Assembly (NCBI RefSeq): GCF_002007645.1
Contig: NZ_CP019791.1
Span: forward strand, 496,001 to 560,000
Source of the DNA: Anaerohalosphaera lusitana
GTDB taxonomy: Bacteria > Planctomycetota > Phycisphaerae > Sedimentisphaerales > Anaerohalosphaeraceae
Direction: 5' to 3'
Length of the DNA: 64,000 nt
Position 1 is the first letter of the stretch. Every line of letters begins with the position of its first letter. Below are positions 1-8,876 of this stretch, one piece after another. The notes under the pieces are model-generated. The model did no database searches. It was not told where the DNA came from and worked only from the letters and a program-made list of their open reading frames with translations. Position numbers and translations under genes: made by a program.

Positions 1-563
1 TCGCCGAGGTCGCAGAGAAAATCGTGCCTTGCCGCGGGATCCAGCCCAACGCAAGGCTCATCCAGCACCAGCAGTTTCGGCTCGTTCACAAGCGCCCGCG
101 AGATAAGTACCCGCTGACGTTCGCCCTGGCTCAATGTCGCAAATTTCCTTTCGGCCAGATGCGCAACGTTTACAGCTTCCAACGTCCTGCGACCGCGAAC
201 AGTCTCAGCTTCCGTGAACTGCCGATACAATCCGAAGGACGCATCGATCCCGGACATCGCGATTTCCAAAGGCGTGTCTAAAGTCGGCACACGGTCACCC
301 ATCGACGAGCTTACATAGCCGACCGATTTTCGCAGTTCGCGGATCGCGCAGTCGCCGAACTTCTCGCCGAATACCGTCACGCTGCCAGTCGTCGGCCATG
401 CGTAGCCCAGAACTATATTCAGCAGCGTCGTCTTGCCCGCACCGTTACCGCCGAGCAGCGCCCAGTTTCGGCCCGGCTCGATGCGCCACGAAACGTCGGA
501 AAGTATAACGCTGTCTTTCCTGCGGAATGTCACACTGTCAATATCTATGATCGGCAAAGCCAT
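1..563 (-). CDS. ABC transporter ATP-binding protein (partial)
   Basis: This is the N-terminal 187 codons of an ATP-binding cassette protein; the rest lies beyond the left edge. Reading from an ATG at 563, the translation begins MALPIIDIDSV. It shows a Walker A motif (GGNGAGKTT, about residues 38-46), the ABC signature LSQGERQ and Walker B (LLVLDEP). The D-loop-like region is the last part present. There is no membrane domain in the visible part, so it must pair with a separate permease or, as in ModF/YbbA-like proteins, act without one. The substrate cannot be told. It runs in the same direction as purC but a terminator-like hairpin lies between them. Confidence 0.9.
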   Translation of the reverse strand, partial: MALPIIDIDSVTFRRKDSVILSDVSWRIEPGRNWALLGGNGAGKTTLLNIVLGYAWPTTGSVTVFGEKFGDCAIRELRKSVGYVSSSMGDRVPTLDTPLEIAMSGIDASFGLYRQFTEAETVRGRRTLEAVNVAHLAERKFATLSQGERQRVLISRALVNEPKLLVLDEPCVGLDPAARHDFLCDLG

Positions 564-632
564 TTGCAACCTATCCGTTAGAGTTCACGCCCAAAGGTGT
601 CACTATACCAGAAACACGAACGGGCGTTCCAC

Positions 633-664
633 AAAAAAACGAAGGGCACCCAAAATGGATGCCC
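633..664 (-). terminator. Intrinsic terminator after purC
   Basis: On the minus strand a GGGCA/TGCCC stem (644-648 with 660-664, extended by two inner pairs across one mismatch) is followed a few bases later by a run of seven T (complement of 633-639). It lies 44 bases past the purC stop codon and fits a Rho-independent terminator. Confidence 0.65.
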
Positions 665-707
665 TCCGGATAATACCATACTAAATTTTGCAAACCAGAA
701 CTACAGG

Positions 708-1601
708 CTACTTCTGAAATTCCTGGCCGGTCAGTTTTTCGTATGCTTCGATGTACTTGGCCGAGGTCTTTTCGATGATGTCCGTCGGCAGCTCGATGCC
801 GGGCCCGTCCTTGTCGAAATCGGTCTCTTCGAGATAGTTACGAACGAACTGCTTGTCGAACGATTCCTGGTTCTTGCCCGGCTCGTACTTATCCGCAGGC
901 CAGAATCGTGACGAATCAGGCGTGAATACTTCATCGATCAGGATGATCTTGCCGTCGATCAGGCCGAACTCGAATTTCGTGTCCGCAAGGATGATACCCT
1001 TGGACTCGGCATAATCTCTGGCCTTTTTGAAGATCGCCAGGCTTGTGTCTCGTACAAAGTTGGCCTTGTCTTCGCCGATGATATCGACAGCCTTATCGAA
1101 CGAGATGTTCTCGTCATGCAGACCCTGCTCAGCCTTGGTTGAAGGCGTGAAGATCGGTTCGGGCAGCTTGTCACACTGTTTGAGTCCCGCCGGCAGCTCG
1201 ATGCCGCATACCGTCCGGCTCTTCTGGTATTCCTTCCAGCCGGAACCAGCCAGATAACCACGAACGATGCACTCGACGGGCAGAACCTCGGTCTTTTTGA
1301 CCATCATCGACCTGCCGCGAAGCTGGTCGGGGTAGTTGCAGAACGGAGCGGGGAAATCTTCGACGTCCATCGACACAACGTGGTTGTCGATAGTATCCGA
1401 AAGAAAGTCGAACCAGAACTTCGATATCTGTGTAAGCACCTGTCCTTTATATGGTATGCCGGTTTTGAGCACAACGTCGAATGCGCTGAGCCTGTCCGAG
1501 GCGACAAAGATCAGATGATCGCCCGCATCATAGATGTCGCGGACCTTGCCGTGCTTTACCGGTACGCCAGGGATGTCGGTCTGTAAAATTACATTGGCCA
1601 T
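708..1601 (-). CDS. purC: Phosphoribosylaminoimidazole-succinocarboxamide synthase (SAICAR synthetase)
   Basis: PurC joins CAIR and aspartate with ATP to make SAICAR in cytosolic de novo purine synthesis. The 297-residue protein has the family's N-terminal VKHGKVRDIY block, the central VECIVRGYLAGSGWKEY block and the LILIDEVFTPDSSRFW block that carries nucleotide and metal contacts. Its length matches the longer, yeast ADE1-like form rather than the roughly 240-residue E. coli form. The start is an ATG at 1601 with GGGAGAAAAT just upstream. It is divergent from the neighbouring sulfatase and has no other purine gene beside it. Confidence 0.96.
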   Translation of the reverse strand: MANVILQTDIPGVPVKHGKVRDIYDAGDHLIFVASDRLSAFDVVLKTGIPYKGQVLTQISKFWFDFLSDTIDNHVVSMDVEDFPAPFCNYPDQLRGRSMMVKKTEVLPVECIVRGYLAGSGWKEYQKSRTVCGIELPAGLKQCDKLPEPIFTPSTKAEQGLHDENISFDKAVDIIGEDKANFVRDTSLAIFKKARDYAESKGIILADTKFEFGLIDGKIILIDEVFTPDSSRFWPADKYEPGKNQESFDKQFVRNYLEETDFDKDGPGIELPTDIIEKTSAKYIEAYEKLTGQEFQK

Positions 1602-1743
1602 GATTTTCTCCCTATTACTAGTGTTTTGGTTAGGTATCGAATCGGCATACTAAGTAAAACCCGCATGCAGGTCAATGCTTTATTGGGCATTTTAGCGGAT
1701 ACGAACCCTGTGCCTTCCGGACAGCGAATCTTCAAAGGACCAT

Positions 1744-1772
1744 TTGAATAATCGAACCCATTATGCTAAAAT
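1744..1772 (+). promoter_or_regulatory. Probable sigma70-type promoter of the sulfatase gene
   Basis: TTGAAT (1744-1749), a 17-base spacer and TAAAAT (1767-1772) match the housekeeping consensus at ten of twelve positions. The element ends 38 bases before the sulfatase ATG at 1811. Confidence 0.5.
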
Positions 1773-1810
1773 TCAGCTCGCATATCTGTTATTAATTGTG
1801 GGAATGTTCT

Positions 1811-3298
1811 ATGAACAGACGTGAATTCATCAGGCTCGCTGGCGGCAGTGTAGCAGCTCTAGGCTTTGCAGGCTGCGCAGCAACTTCAACCAGCCGTAAG
1901 TCCGGCAAAGGTTCCGGTTCCAAACAGCCAAATCTCGTATTCGTCTTTCCCGACCAGATGCGGGGCCAGGCACTTGGATTCCTGGATGAAGATCCGGTTA
2001 TCACTCCCAACCTCGACAAATTCGCTAGCGAAAGCCTGGTCCTGCCCCAGGCGGTGAGTAATTATCCGGTCTGCAGCCCATATCGCGGCATGCTGATGAC
2101 CGGTAAGTATCCGCATTCAAACGGCGTACTGAGCAACTGCAATTCCAACGGCTCGCTGTACGGCTACGAGCTCAACAAGGACGATCGCTGCTGGTCGGAC
2201 GTCCTCAAGGACAAGGGCTACAGTCTCGGCTACATCGGCAAGTGGCACCTTGATGCTCCATACGTGCCGTACGTACATTGCGCCAACAACAGCCGCAAGT
2301 TCGCGTGGAACGAGTGGTGCTCGCCCGAACGCCGGCACGGCTTCGACTACTGGTACGCATACGGCACATACGATTACCACAATCGGCCTCTGTACTGGTC
2401 AACCGACGCGGGCCGAAACGAGTTCCATTACGTCGACCAGTGGGGTCCTGAGCACGAAGCGGACAAAGCCATATCCTTCATTCGGAATGACGACGGCAAA
2501 TACCGCGATCCGGACAAACCTTTCGCGATGGTCGTGTCTATGAACCCGCCGCACACGCCTTACCACCTCGTGCCGGAAAAATACAAGAAAATGTACGCCG
2601 ACAAGACGGACGAGCAGCTTGTGAACCGACCAAACGTTCCGCCTGCCGACGAACGCTGGGGCAAATATTATCGCAAGAACGTCCGCAACTATTTCGCACA
2701 GGTCACCGGTGTCGACGATCAGTTCGGCAGGATCCTCAAAGAGCTCAAGGCACAGGGACTGGACGAGAACACGATCGTAGTCTTTACGTCGGATCACGGC
2801 AACTGTCTGGGTTGTCACAGCCACTCTACAAAGAACGTCCACTGGGAAGAATCCATGCGCGTGCCTTTCATCGTCCGCTGGCCAGGCAAGATCAAGCCGC
2901 GTCATGATGACCTGCTGATCTCATCGCCAGACATCTACCCGACGCTGCTGGAGATGATGGGCCGTAAGCGGGACATACCGCAAGACGTCGAAGGCACCAG
3001 CCGAGCGGACGTCTTCCTCACCGGGCAAGGTGAACGACCCGACGCTCAATTGTACATATGGATACCGTACGGTCAGCCAGCATACGGCCGTCGCGGAGTC
3101 AGAACACACCGATACACGCTGGAGCTGACAAAGAAAAAGGGCGAAGGTATCACCAAAACCATCCTGCACGACAACAAAGCCGACCCCTATCAGCTCAAGA
3201 ACATCGCCGACGAAAAGCCCGAAGTGGTCACTCAGCTCACCGAAAAACTTAATGCGATACTCGCAAGAAACAGTGACCCCTGGCTGCAGGCCGGCTGA
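1811..3298 (+). CDS. Tat-exported lipoprotein sulfatase
   Basis: A 495-residue member of the alkaline-phosphatase/sulfatase superfamily. The N-terminus MNRREFIRL with a hydrophobic stretch and lipobox FAGC (Cys22) suggests Tat export and lipidation. The catalytic motif is C88-S-P-Y-R, in which Cys88 would be converted to formylglycine. Metal ligands are visible in FPDQ near residue 47 and in TSDHGN in the C-terminal half. The ATG at 1811 is chosen over an upstream TTG at 1796 because it begins exactly at the twin-arginine signal and has GGGAA before it. The substrate is probably a sulfated polysaccharide, but it cannot be named. It stands alone, apart from the three-sulfatase group at 45.5-50.1 kb. 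Confidence 0.92.
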   Translation: MNRREFIRLAGGSVAALGFAGCAATSTSRKSGKGSGSKQPNLVFVFPDQMRGQALGFLDEDPVITPNLDKFASESLVLPQAVSNYPVCSPYRGMLMTGKYPHSNGVLSNCNSNGSLYGYELNKDDRCWSDVLKDKGYSLGYIGKWHLDAPYVPYVHCANNSRKFAWNEWCSPERRHGFDYWYAYGTYDYHNRPLYWSTDAGRNEFHYVDQWGPEHEADKAISFIRNDDGKYRDPDKPFAMVVSMNPPHTPYHLVPEKYKKMYADKTDEQLVNRPNVPPADERWGKYYRKNVRNYFAQVTGVDDQFGRILKELKAQGLDENTIVVFTSDHGNCLGCHSHSTKNVHWEESMRVPFIVRWPGKIKPRHDDLLISSPDIYPTLLEMMGRKRDIPQDVEGTSRADVFLTGQGERPDAQLYIWIPYGQPAYGRRGVRTHRYTLELTKKKGEGITKTILHDNKADPYQLKNIADEKPEVVTQLTEKLNAILARNSDPWLQAG

Positions 3299-3356
3299 TC
3301 GCCTGAATAAGATGTAACTTTTTTGCCGTCAGCGACTTCTATTTTGCTTGCGCACC

Positions 3357-3365
3357 TGCTATAAT
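3357..3365 (+). promoter_or_regulatory. Extended -10 promoter candidate of der
   Basis: TGC directly precedes a perfect TATAAT (3360-3365), giving the extended -10 form TGnTATAAT. No good -35 box is seen, which is usual for this class. It lies 43 bases before the der start codon. Confidence 0.45.
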
Positions 3366-3408
3366 TGCGCGATTAACGACACTATCCTAAGCTATCTAGA
3401 GGCATAAA

Positions 3409-4716
3409 GTGGCATTACCAGTAGTTACAATCGTAGGCAGGCCCAACGTGGGCAAGAGCAGTCTGCTGAACTCACTGGCGGGTGAGATGATCAGTATCGT
3501 CGAATCGACAGCGGGCGTTACGCGCGACCGCGTATCTACCCTGGTCGAGCTCAACGGCAGATACGTCGAGCTGGTCGACACCGGCGGATACGGCATCGTA
3601 GACGAAGGCGAGCTGACCAGACATGTCGAGGAGCAGATCAACAACGCGGTCGCAATGGCGGACGTCGTGCTGTTCGTGGTCGATATCCGCGACGGCATCA
3701 TGCCGCTCGATCAGGACATCGCGCAGATGCTCCGCAAGCATGATCTCGACGTCATTCTCGTCGCCAACAAGGCCGACAGCCCTAAGCAGCTCGGCAGCGC
3801 TGGCGAGTTCCAACGTCTAGGCTTCGGCGAAGCAATTCCGATCTCCGCAACCAATTTCGTAAACCGCGCAGAGCTGCTCGAAAAAGTATCAGACAATCTC
3901 TCGCACATGCCGGTTGAGCTGCCCAAGCGCGAACGCGTCCGCATCGCCGTCGTCGGCAAGCGTAATGCGGGCAAAAGCACGTTCATAAATTCCGTCGTGG
4001 GCGAGACCCGAGTCATTGCTTCCGACATCCCCGGCACCACCCGCGACGCGGTCGACGTGATCTTCGATTACAAGGGCGAGAAATTCTGCCTTATCGACAC
4101 CGCGGGCGTTCGCAAGAAACGCAAGATGTCCAACAGCATCGAATATTACAGCTACACCCGCGCCGCTCGCAGCATCAAGCGGGCCGACGTGGTGCTGTTC
4201 ATGGTCGACTCGACTCTGCCTCTGTCCCAGCCGGACAAGAAGCTTGCCGCCATGATCAACGAAGAATACAAAGCCTGCATTCTTGTCATCAACAAATGGG
4301 ACCTCGCCAACGATGCGGCCGATCCGGACGACTACCTGGACTATGTCGACAAGATGCTGCCCGGCATGCGCCACTGCCCCATCGCTTTCACCACCGCGAC
4401 GACCGGCGAAAATCTCGAAAACGTTCTGCACCTGACGACAGAAGTCTTCCAGCAGGCCTCGACCGAGGTCCCCACGCCAAAGCTCAACAAAGCGATCGAA
4501 ACGATATCCGAGGCCCGCATCGGCGGTTCTAAACGCGGCATCCCGAAGATATATTACGCTACGCAGGTCGCGGTCCGGCCCGTCTCGCTGCTGCTGTTCG
4601 TAAACGACCCGGGTCTGTTCAACAATACGTTCAAGCGGTTTGCGATAAACAAACTTCGCGAGATGCTCGACCTCGAAGAGGTGCCCATAAGACTGATGTT
4701 CCGCCGAAGACATTAA
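3409..4716 (+). CDS. der: Ribosome-associated double-domain GTPase Der (EngA)
   Basis: Der helps mature the 50S ribosomal subunit. The 435-residue protein has two tandem GTPase domains: the first P-loop is GRPNVGKSS near residues 9-17 and the second GKRNAGKST near 182-190. Each is followed by DTxG and a NKxD motif (NKAD, NKWD). A C-terminal KH-like domain ends the protein (about 350-435). The start is a GTG at 3409, which puts the first P-loop in its normal place (ALPVVTIVGRPN). Length and order are typical. It stands alone between a sulfatase and cstA. Confidence 0.97.
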   Translation: MALPVVTIVGRPNVGKSSLLNSLAGEMISIVESTAGVTRDRVSTLVELNGRYVELVDTGGYGIVDEGELTRHVEEQINNAVAMADVVLFVVDIRDGIMPLDQDIAQMLRKHDLDVILVANKADSPKQLGSAGEFQRLGFGEAIPISATNFVNRAELLEKVSDNLSHMPVELPKRERVRIAVVGKRNAGKSTFINSVVGETRVIASDIPGTTRDAVDVIFDYKGEKFCLIDTAGVRKKRKMSNSIEYYSYTRAARSIKRADVVLFMVDSTLPLSQPDKKLAAMINEEYKACILVINKWDLANDAADPDDYLDYVDKMLPGMRHCPIAFTTATTGENLENVLHLTTEVFQQASTEVPTPKLNKAIETISEARIGGSKRGIPKIYYATQVAVRPVSLLLFVNDPGLFNNTFKRFAINKLREMLDLEEVPIRLMFRRRH

Positions 4717-4736
4717 GATATTCACCGGATGCACCG

Positions 4737-4791
4737 AGCCTGTCACCTGACAGAAATTAAGTGCTCATTTTTATACAGTGTCTGACAGGCT
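4737..4791. repeat. Inverted repeat between der and cstA
   Basis: AGCCTGTCA (4737-4745) is repeated in inverted form as TGACAGGCT (4783-4791), nine perfect pairs around 37 bases. A shorter dyad, TGTCA-CC-TGACA, overlaps the left arm (4741-4752), so two alternative stems are possible. There is no T-run, so it is not a classic terminator; it may be a regulator site or leader structure of cstA. Confidence 0.4.
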
Positions 4792-4841
4792 GTTATAGCG
4801 ACCTCGTATAAATCATTTTCCATTATTACGGAGAATGCAAA

Positions 4842-6596
4842 ATGGAAACGCTGCTGTTAATGCTTATCTGCGGGGCCGGTTATCTGCTGGCCTACAACAC
4901 CTACGGCCGATTCCTCGCTCGCAAAATATTCAAACTCAACGCGGACCGCAAGGCTCCCTCCGTCGAACTGGCCGACGGCACGGACTACGTCCCCACCCGC
5001 CGAGGCATCATCTTCGGCCATCACTACACCAGCATCGCCGGTACCGGGCCTATCGTGGGACCGGCTATCGGCATCATCTGGGGCTGGCTTCCCGCACTGC
5101 TCTGGGTCACGCTCGGCTGTATCTTCATGGGCGCGGTGCATGACTTCGGCTCGCTGGTCGTCTCCATGCGAAACGAGGGCAAGAGCATCTCCGAAGTCGC
5201 AGCCAAATACATCAACAAACGCGTCCGCCTTATTTTCTTCACGGTCGTTTTTCTCACCCTGCTGATCGTCATCGCCATCTTCGGCGTCGTCATCGCTGCT
5301 GTCTTCACGCGTTTCCCAAGCGCGGTCATCCCCGTCTGGCTGCAGATCCCGATCGCGATGGCACTGGGCTTCGCGATCTACCGAAAAAATCTTAAAGTCT
5401 TCCTGTCCACCGCTGTTGCCGTCGTGCTGATGTATGCCTGTATCTGGCTCGGCAGCATTAACGAAGTCGTCATAACCAAACCCATCCTCGGCATACCCTC
5501 GACCGGAGTGTGGGTCATCATCCTGCTGATATATGCATGGATCGCATCGACTCTGCCGGTCACGGTCCTGCTCCAGCCGCGGGACTACATAAACGCCTGG
5601 CAGCTCTTCATCGCGATGGCGCTGCTGATCGGCGGCGTTTTCTTCTCCACCTTTTCCACCGACGGCCTGCCCATAGTCGCCCCGGCGATAAATACAAACC
5701 TGCCCGCCGACACACCCTCTATCTGGCCCTTCATGTTCGTCATCATCGCATGCGGCGCGATCAGCGGCTTCCACAGTCTCGTCGCTTCCGGCACCAGTCC
5801 CAAGCAGGTCGCCAAAGAACCCGACAGCCTGTTCGTCGGCTACGGCTCGATGCTGCTTGAAGGAGCACTTGCGGTGCTGGTCATTATCTGCATCGCCGCA
5901 GGCGTGGGCATGGCTCTGCCGCTCGAAGACGGCACCATACTCAGCGGCCAGTCGGCATGGCAGCACTTCTACTCGTCCTGGATCGGCGCAAAGGGTCTCG
6001 GCGATAAGCTCGCACCCGTCGTCCGCGGCGCAGCGAACATGATGACCAGCATAGGCCTGCCAGAAACGGTCGGCATCACGCTGATGGGAGTTTTTATCGC
6101 ATCTTTCGCCGGCACGACTCTCGATACCGCGGTCCGTCTGCAGCGATATATTACCGCAGAGCTTGCAACGGATATGAAGATCCCCGGCCTTGCGAATAAA
6201 TGGATCGCCACGACGTTCGCGGTACTGACCGCTGCGGCCCTTGCGTTCGCGACCGGTGCGGACGGCACAGGAGCGATGGTCCTATGGCCGCTTTTCGGCA
6301 CCGCAAATCAACTGCTCGCGGTCCTCGCTCTGTTCGTGGTCACGATGTACCTGCGTAAAAAGGGCGGTAAGAAATGGCTCGTCACGGGCCTGCCCTGTGC
6401 CGCAATGCTAATAGTCACAGGCTGGGCAATGGTCCTCAACGAACTGTCGTTTATTGAAAGCAAAAACTGGCTGCTTGTGGCGATCGGCGGATTGATACTG
6501 GCGCTGGCGGCGTGGATGACAGTTGAGACTGTTATCGCATTCGTGAAAGGCTCACCTACTGCTGCTGATTCTGCTCGCCGACAGGAAGTAGCCTGA
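4842..6596 (+). CDS. cstA: CstA-family pyruvate/peptide transporter
   Basis: A 584-residue polytopic inner-membrane protein of the CstA (carbon starvation protein A) family. In E. coli members of this family take up peptides or pyruvate. The diagnostic N-terminal block with GIIFGHHYTSIAGTGPIVGP follows the first membrane helix, and the rest is a series of about fifteen hydrophobic segments. At 584 residues it is shorter than the roughly 700-residue E. coli CstA, as is common in other phyla. The ATG at 4842 has CGGAGAAT as ribosome-binding site. Its 3' end overlaps the convergent cdaR gene by 41 bases. No two-component regulator for it is seen nearby. Confidence 0.92.
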   Translation: METLLLMLICGAGYLLAYNTYGRFLARKIFKLNADRKAPSVELADGTDYVPTRRGIIFGHHYTSIAGTGPIVGPAIGIIWGWLPALLWVTLGCIFMGAVHDFGSLVVSMRNEGKSISEVAAKYINKRVRLIFFTVVFLTLLIVIAIFGVVIAAVFTRFPSAVIPVWLQIPIAMALGFAIYRKNLKVFLSTAVAVVLMYACIWLGSINEVVITKPILGIPSTGVWVIILLIYAWIASTLPVTVLLQPRDYINAWQLFIAMALLIGGVFFSTFSTDGLPIVAPAINTNLPADTPSIWPFMFVIIACGAISGFHSLVASGTSPKQVAKEPDSLFVGYGSMLLEGALAVLVIICIAAGVGMALPLEDGTILSGQSAWQHFYSSWIGAKGLGDKLAPVVRGAANMMTSIGLPETVGITLMGVFIASFAGTTLDTAVRLQRYITAELATDMKIPGLANKWIATTFAVLTAAALAFATGADGTGAMVLWPLFGTANQLLAVLALFVVTMYLRKKGGKKWLVTGLPCAAMLIVTGWAMVLNELSFIESKNWLLVAIGGLILALAAWMTVETVIAFVKGSPTAADSARRQEVA

Positions 6597-7581
6597 ACTC
6601 GGCCGTGCGCGGACTGCCGGTCAGTTTGATCTCGCCTTTTTCAAGAAACTCATGCGGGAAGTTGTAAATAACCTCGCGAGTCACTTTTTCCTGTTCCGCA
6701 TCATTCTCGTAAACAGGGATGACTATCTGATACGGCATATTCTCATAGACCGCCCATGCCTCATCCGTCGCTTGAAATCTCGTCGTGCTCACAACCTCAT
6801 TAGCATTGATAAGCTCAACTTCGTACCGACCTTCCATCTGATCACCCATTAGAAACCCAACACGCAGATAGGGCAAAAGCTTATTCTCTAACGTGTCCGC
6901 AGTCGGCGGAAGCTTGATCTGTACTGCCGCTGCCTGTCTGAATTCGTTGGGCGATATCTCGACTATCGGCTGCGCGGTTATGTAACCCTTGCGTGCTTTC
7001 TCTATCTGATCGGGCGTCAGTGTAACCCTTGCTTTGAGCGAATCTGTTGTGCTCTGAGGCCTTACGTATGTTTCAACGAATGAGGGCTTGATGTCCTCAT
7101 GCTCTAGCGGCAAACCATTCTCGTCAAGCACCTGTACCGTCAACTGCTTTTGCACAAGCTGCTCGACTTCAACTTCCACGGTATCGATGCTCACGGATTC
7201 AACCGTAAGTCCCAGTACCTCAATTTTCGCACTATTCTTGACAAACTGCAGGACGTCAAGGACGTATCTGCCTGGCGAATCCTTACGTTCAGTTTTTGCG
7301 TTGAACACGAAATCGAGCTTTTCCTCGCCCGTCAGCACCTTACGCTCGAGCTCCGAAATACCTGATGCAGGCCCCTTAACGGTTATCTCAAAATCGATCG
7401 GTGACTCCCTGTCAACGAATTCGACCAGCAGCGCCGAATCCGGCGACTGGTAAATGCTCAGTGTTGCCGGCTGTGTCGTCGTGTCCTCCAGCGCGTTGTA
7501 GGCCCAGGCCCATATAAGAACGGTCAAAAAGATCACCAGGAGTAGCTTTTTGAGCTGTGATGTAACTTGTATCTTGTTCAT
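6556..7581 (-). CDS. cdaR: YbbR-domain membrane protein, likely CdaA regulator CdaR
   Basis: The 341-residue protein has one N-terminal membrane helix (about 10-30) followed by an extracytoplasmic part built of beta-rich repeats of the YbbR type. In Firmicutes the gene next to cdaA encodes CdaR, which has the same layout and modulates c-di-AMP synthesis. Here it follows cdaA with a one-base gap (TGA-T-ATG), so the two are surely co-transcribed. The tail is Gln-rich (GEQNQQQ). The function as CdaA regulator rests on this gene order and architecture and on the sequence's general resemblance, not on a specific motif. Confidence 0.8.
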   Translation of the reverse strand: MNKIQVTSQLKKLLLVIFLTVLIWAWAYNALEDTTTQPATLSIYQSPDSALLVEFVDRESPIDFEITVKGPASGISELERKVLTGEEKLDFVFNAKTERKDSPGRYVLDVLQFVKNSAKIEVLGLTVESVSIDTVEVEVEQLVQKQLTVQVLDENGLPLEHEDIKPSFVETYVRPQSTTDSLKARVTLTPDQIEKARKGYITAQPIVEISPNEFRQAAAVQIKLPPTADTLENKLLPYLRVGFLMGDQMEGRYEVELINANEVVSTTRFQATDEAWAVYENMPYQIVIPVYENDAEQEKVTREVIYNFPHEFLEKGEIKLTGSPRTAEFRLLPVGEQNQQQ

Positions 7582-7582
7582 A

Positions 7583-8443
7583 TCAGCTCTCCCTGCCCGA
7601 TCCTTCGGATGTACTCTTGTTCACTTCCTGCATCTTCTCGACAATGGGTGTGGTCTCAACCACAGCAGTGGTAAGATGCCGTCTCAGTTGTGCCTCTGAA
7701 ATGTTCCTTACCAGGTGCCCGTTTATCGCAAGCGAAACTATGCCTGTCTCTTCGCTGACAACTATCACGATCGCGTCCGTACTCGTGCTTATGCCCATTG
7801 CCGCCCTGTGCCTGGAACCGATCTGTTTACCGCTCAGACTGGCCGACTCTTCGGCTAGCGGCAACTGTACTCTCGCAGCAATGATCCTGTCTCCCCGGAT
7901 CACGACCGCCATGTCATGCAGCGCGGTCCCCGGATAAAAAATCGTTCTGAGAAGATCCGCGCTTACTTTGCTGTCCACTCGAACGCCTGTCTCGACGAAC
8001 TCGCCGAGTCCGACTTGCTGTTCGATAACCAGCAGGGCGCCTGTTCGTGTCGAAGCAAGCTGAGAGACTGCTTTGATTATTTCTTCTACACTGCGGGTAA
8101 GCTGCTGCGGGGAACTGGAAAGAAAACTCGCCTGTCCGATGCGAATAAGCGCGCGCCGGATCTCCGGCTGAAATGCTATCGCTATGATAAGAATTGCAAG
8201 AAGTGCTACACCGTTGTAAAGGTAGGCAACCCGTTCGAGATCGAAACGCTCGACGACAACCTTAAGAACGAACGCCCCTATTACAAGAACGAACAAAACG
8301 CCGCGAAATAAGCGCTCACCTCGAGTGCCTTCAAGAAAGCTGACAGCCCAATACACCACTATGCCTATGAGCAGCAGCTCCAGGAGCACTACAAGGCGTT
8401 CTTGCAGAGAAATCTGGTATAAGTACTCCAGGATCGCGTCCAA
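7583..8443 (-). CDS. cdaA: Diadenylate cyclase (CdaA/DacA type) with altered DGA motif
   Basis: CdaA condenses two ATP to c-di-AMP at the membrane. The 286-residue protein has three N-terminal membrane helices (about 18-36, 45-62, 73-93) and a DAC domain (about 110-270). The RHR motif is intact (R211-H212-R213, followed by AAMGIS), and SEETG is present. The other signature, normally LHDGA, reads L-H-D177-M178-A179, so the metal-binding Asp is kept but the Gly is Met. The start is TTG at 8443 with GGTGGAG eight bases upstream; no ATG fits. It lies between a small lipoprotein gene and cdaR in one minus-strand unit. Confidence 0.9.
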   Translation of the reverse strand: MDAILEYLYQISLQERLVVLLELLLIGIVVYWAVSFLEGTRGERLFRGVLFVLVIGAFVLKVVVERFDLERVAYLYNGVALLAILIIAIAFQPEIRRALIRIGQASFLSSSPQQLTRSVEEIIKAVSQLASTRTGALLVIEQQVGLGEFVETGVRVDSKVSADLLRTIFYPGTALHDMAVVIRGDRIIAARVQLPLAEESASLSGKQIGSRHRAAMGISTSTDAIVIVVSEETGIVSLAINGHLVRNISEAQLRRHLTTAVVETTPIVEKMQEVNKSTSEGSGRES

Positions 8444-8522
8444 TGGTTACACTCCACCAGGCCTTTGCTTCGCGTGCCCGGGCGCTCTAACGTTGCTTTT
8501 CGTTCTCGTTTCGCTGTTGAGA

Positions 8523-8747
8523 CTAACGGACAAGCATGGGTGTCAATGTGCTTGGCTTGTCCATCATGAATATCAGATCCAGATCATGACCGATCTGATT
8601 GGTGTTGATACGCAAAATTCTCTCGTATCTTCTGGAAGCTTCCGCTCTGGTTTCTCCCAGATTGGAACAACCTGTCACATTAACAAGAACTACACAAAGC
8701 AGCATGCTCAGCAAAACAGCCTTGCATATTTTCATTGTCTTCCTCAT
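8523..8747 (-). CDS. Small lipoprotein of unknown function
   Basis: A 74-residue protein with a clear type II signal peptide: MRKTMKICK, a hydrophobic core, and lipobox VTGC with Cys27 as the lipidated residue. The mature part of only 48 residues contains RYERILRINTNQIGHDLDL and ends MLVR. I do not recognise a family. It is the first gene before cdaA (80-base gap) on the same strand and may share its transcript. The signal peptide, which is unlikely by chance, is the main reason to call it a gene. Confidence 0.7.
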   Translation of the reverse strand: MRKTMKICKAVLLSMLLCVVLVNVTGCSNLGETRAEASRRYERILRINTNQIGHDLDLIFMMDKPSTLTPMLVR

Positions 8748-8876
8748 TTGCTTACCCCACTGATTTAAGGGTCTTAATACTGTTTTTCAAGCGCACAATT
8801 CCTGCGCTTATACTATTCTAGCCTCTCTTGCATCAATGTCAATCCCAAAATAGGCTCTGCCGCTCGGCTATCGCGA

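Noticed and set aside
4857-5966. A 369-codon minus-strand open frame over cstA
   Set aside because: Very rich in Asp, Glu and Gly as expected from the reverse of a hydrophobic protein; no motif.
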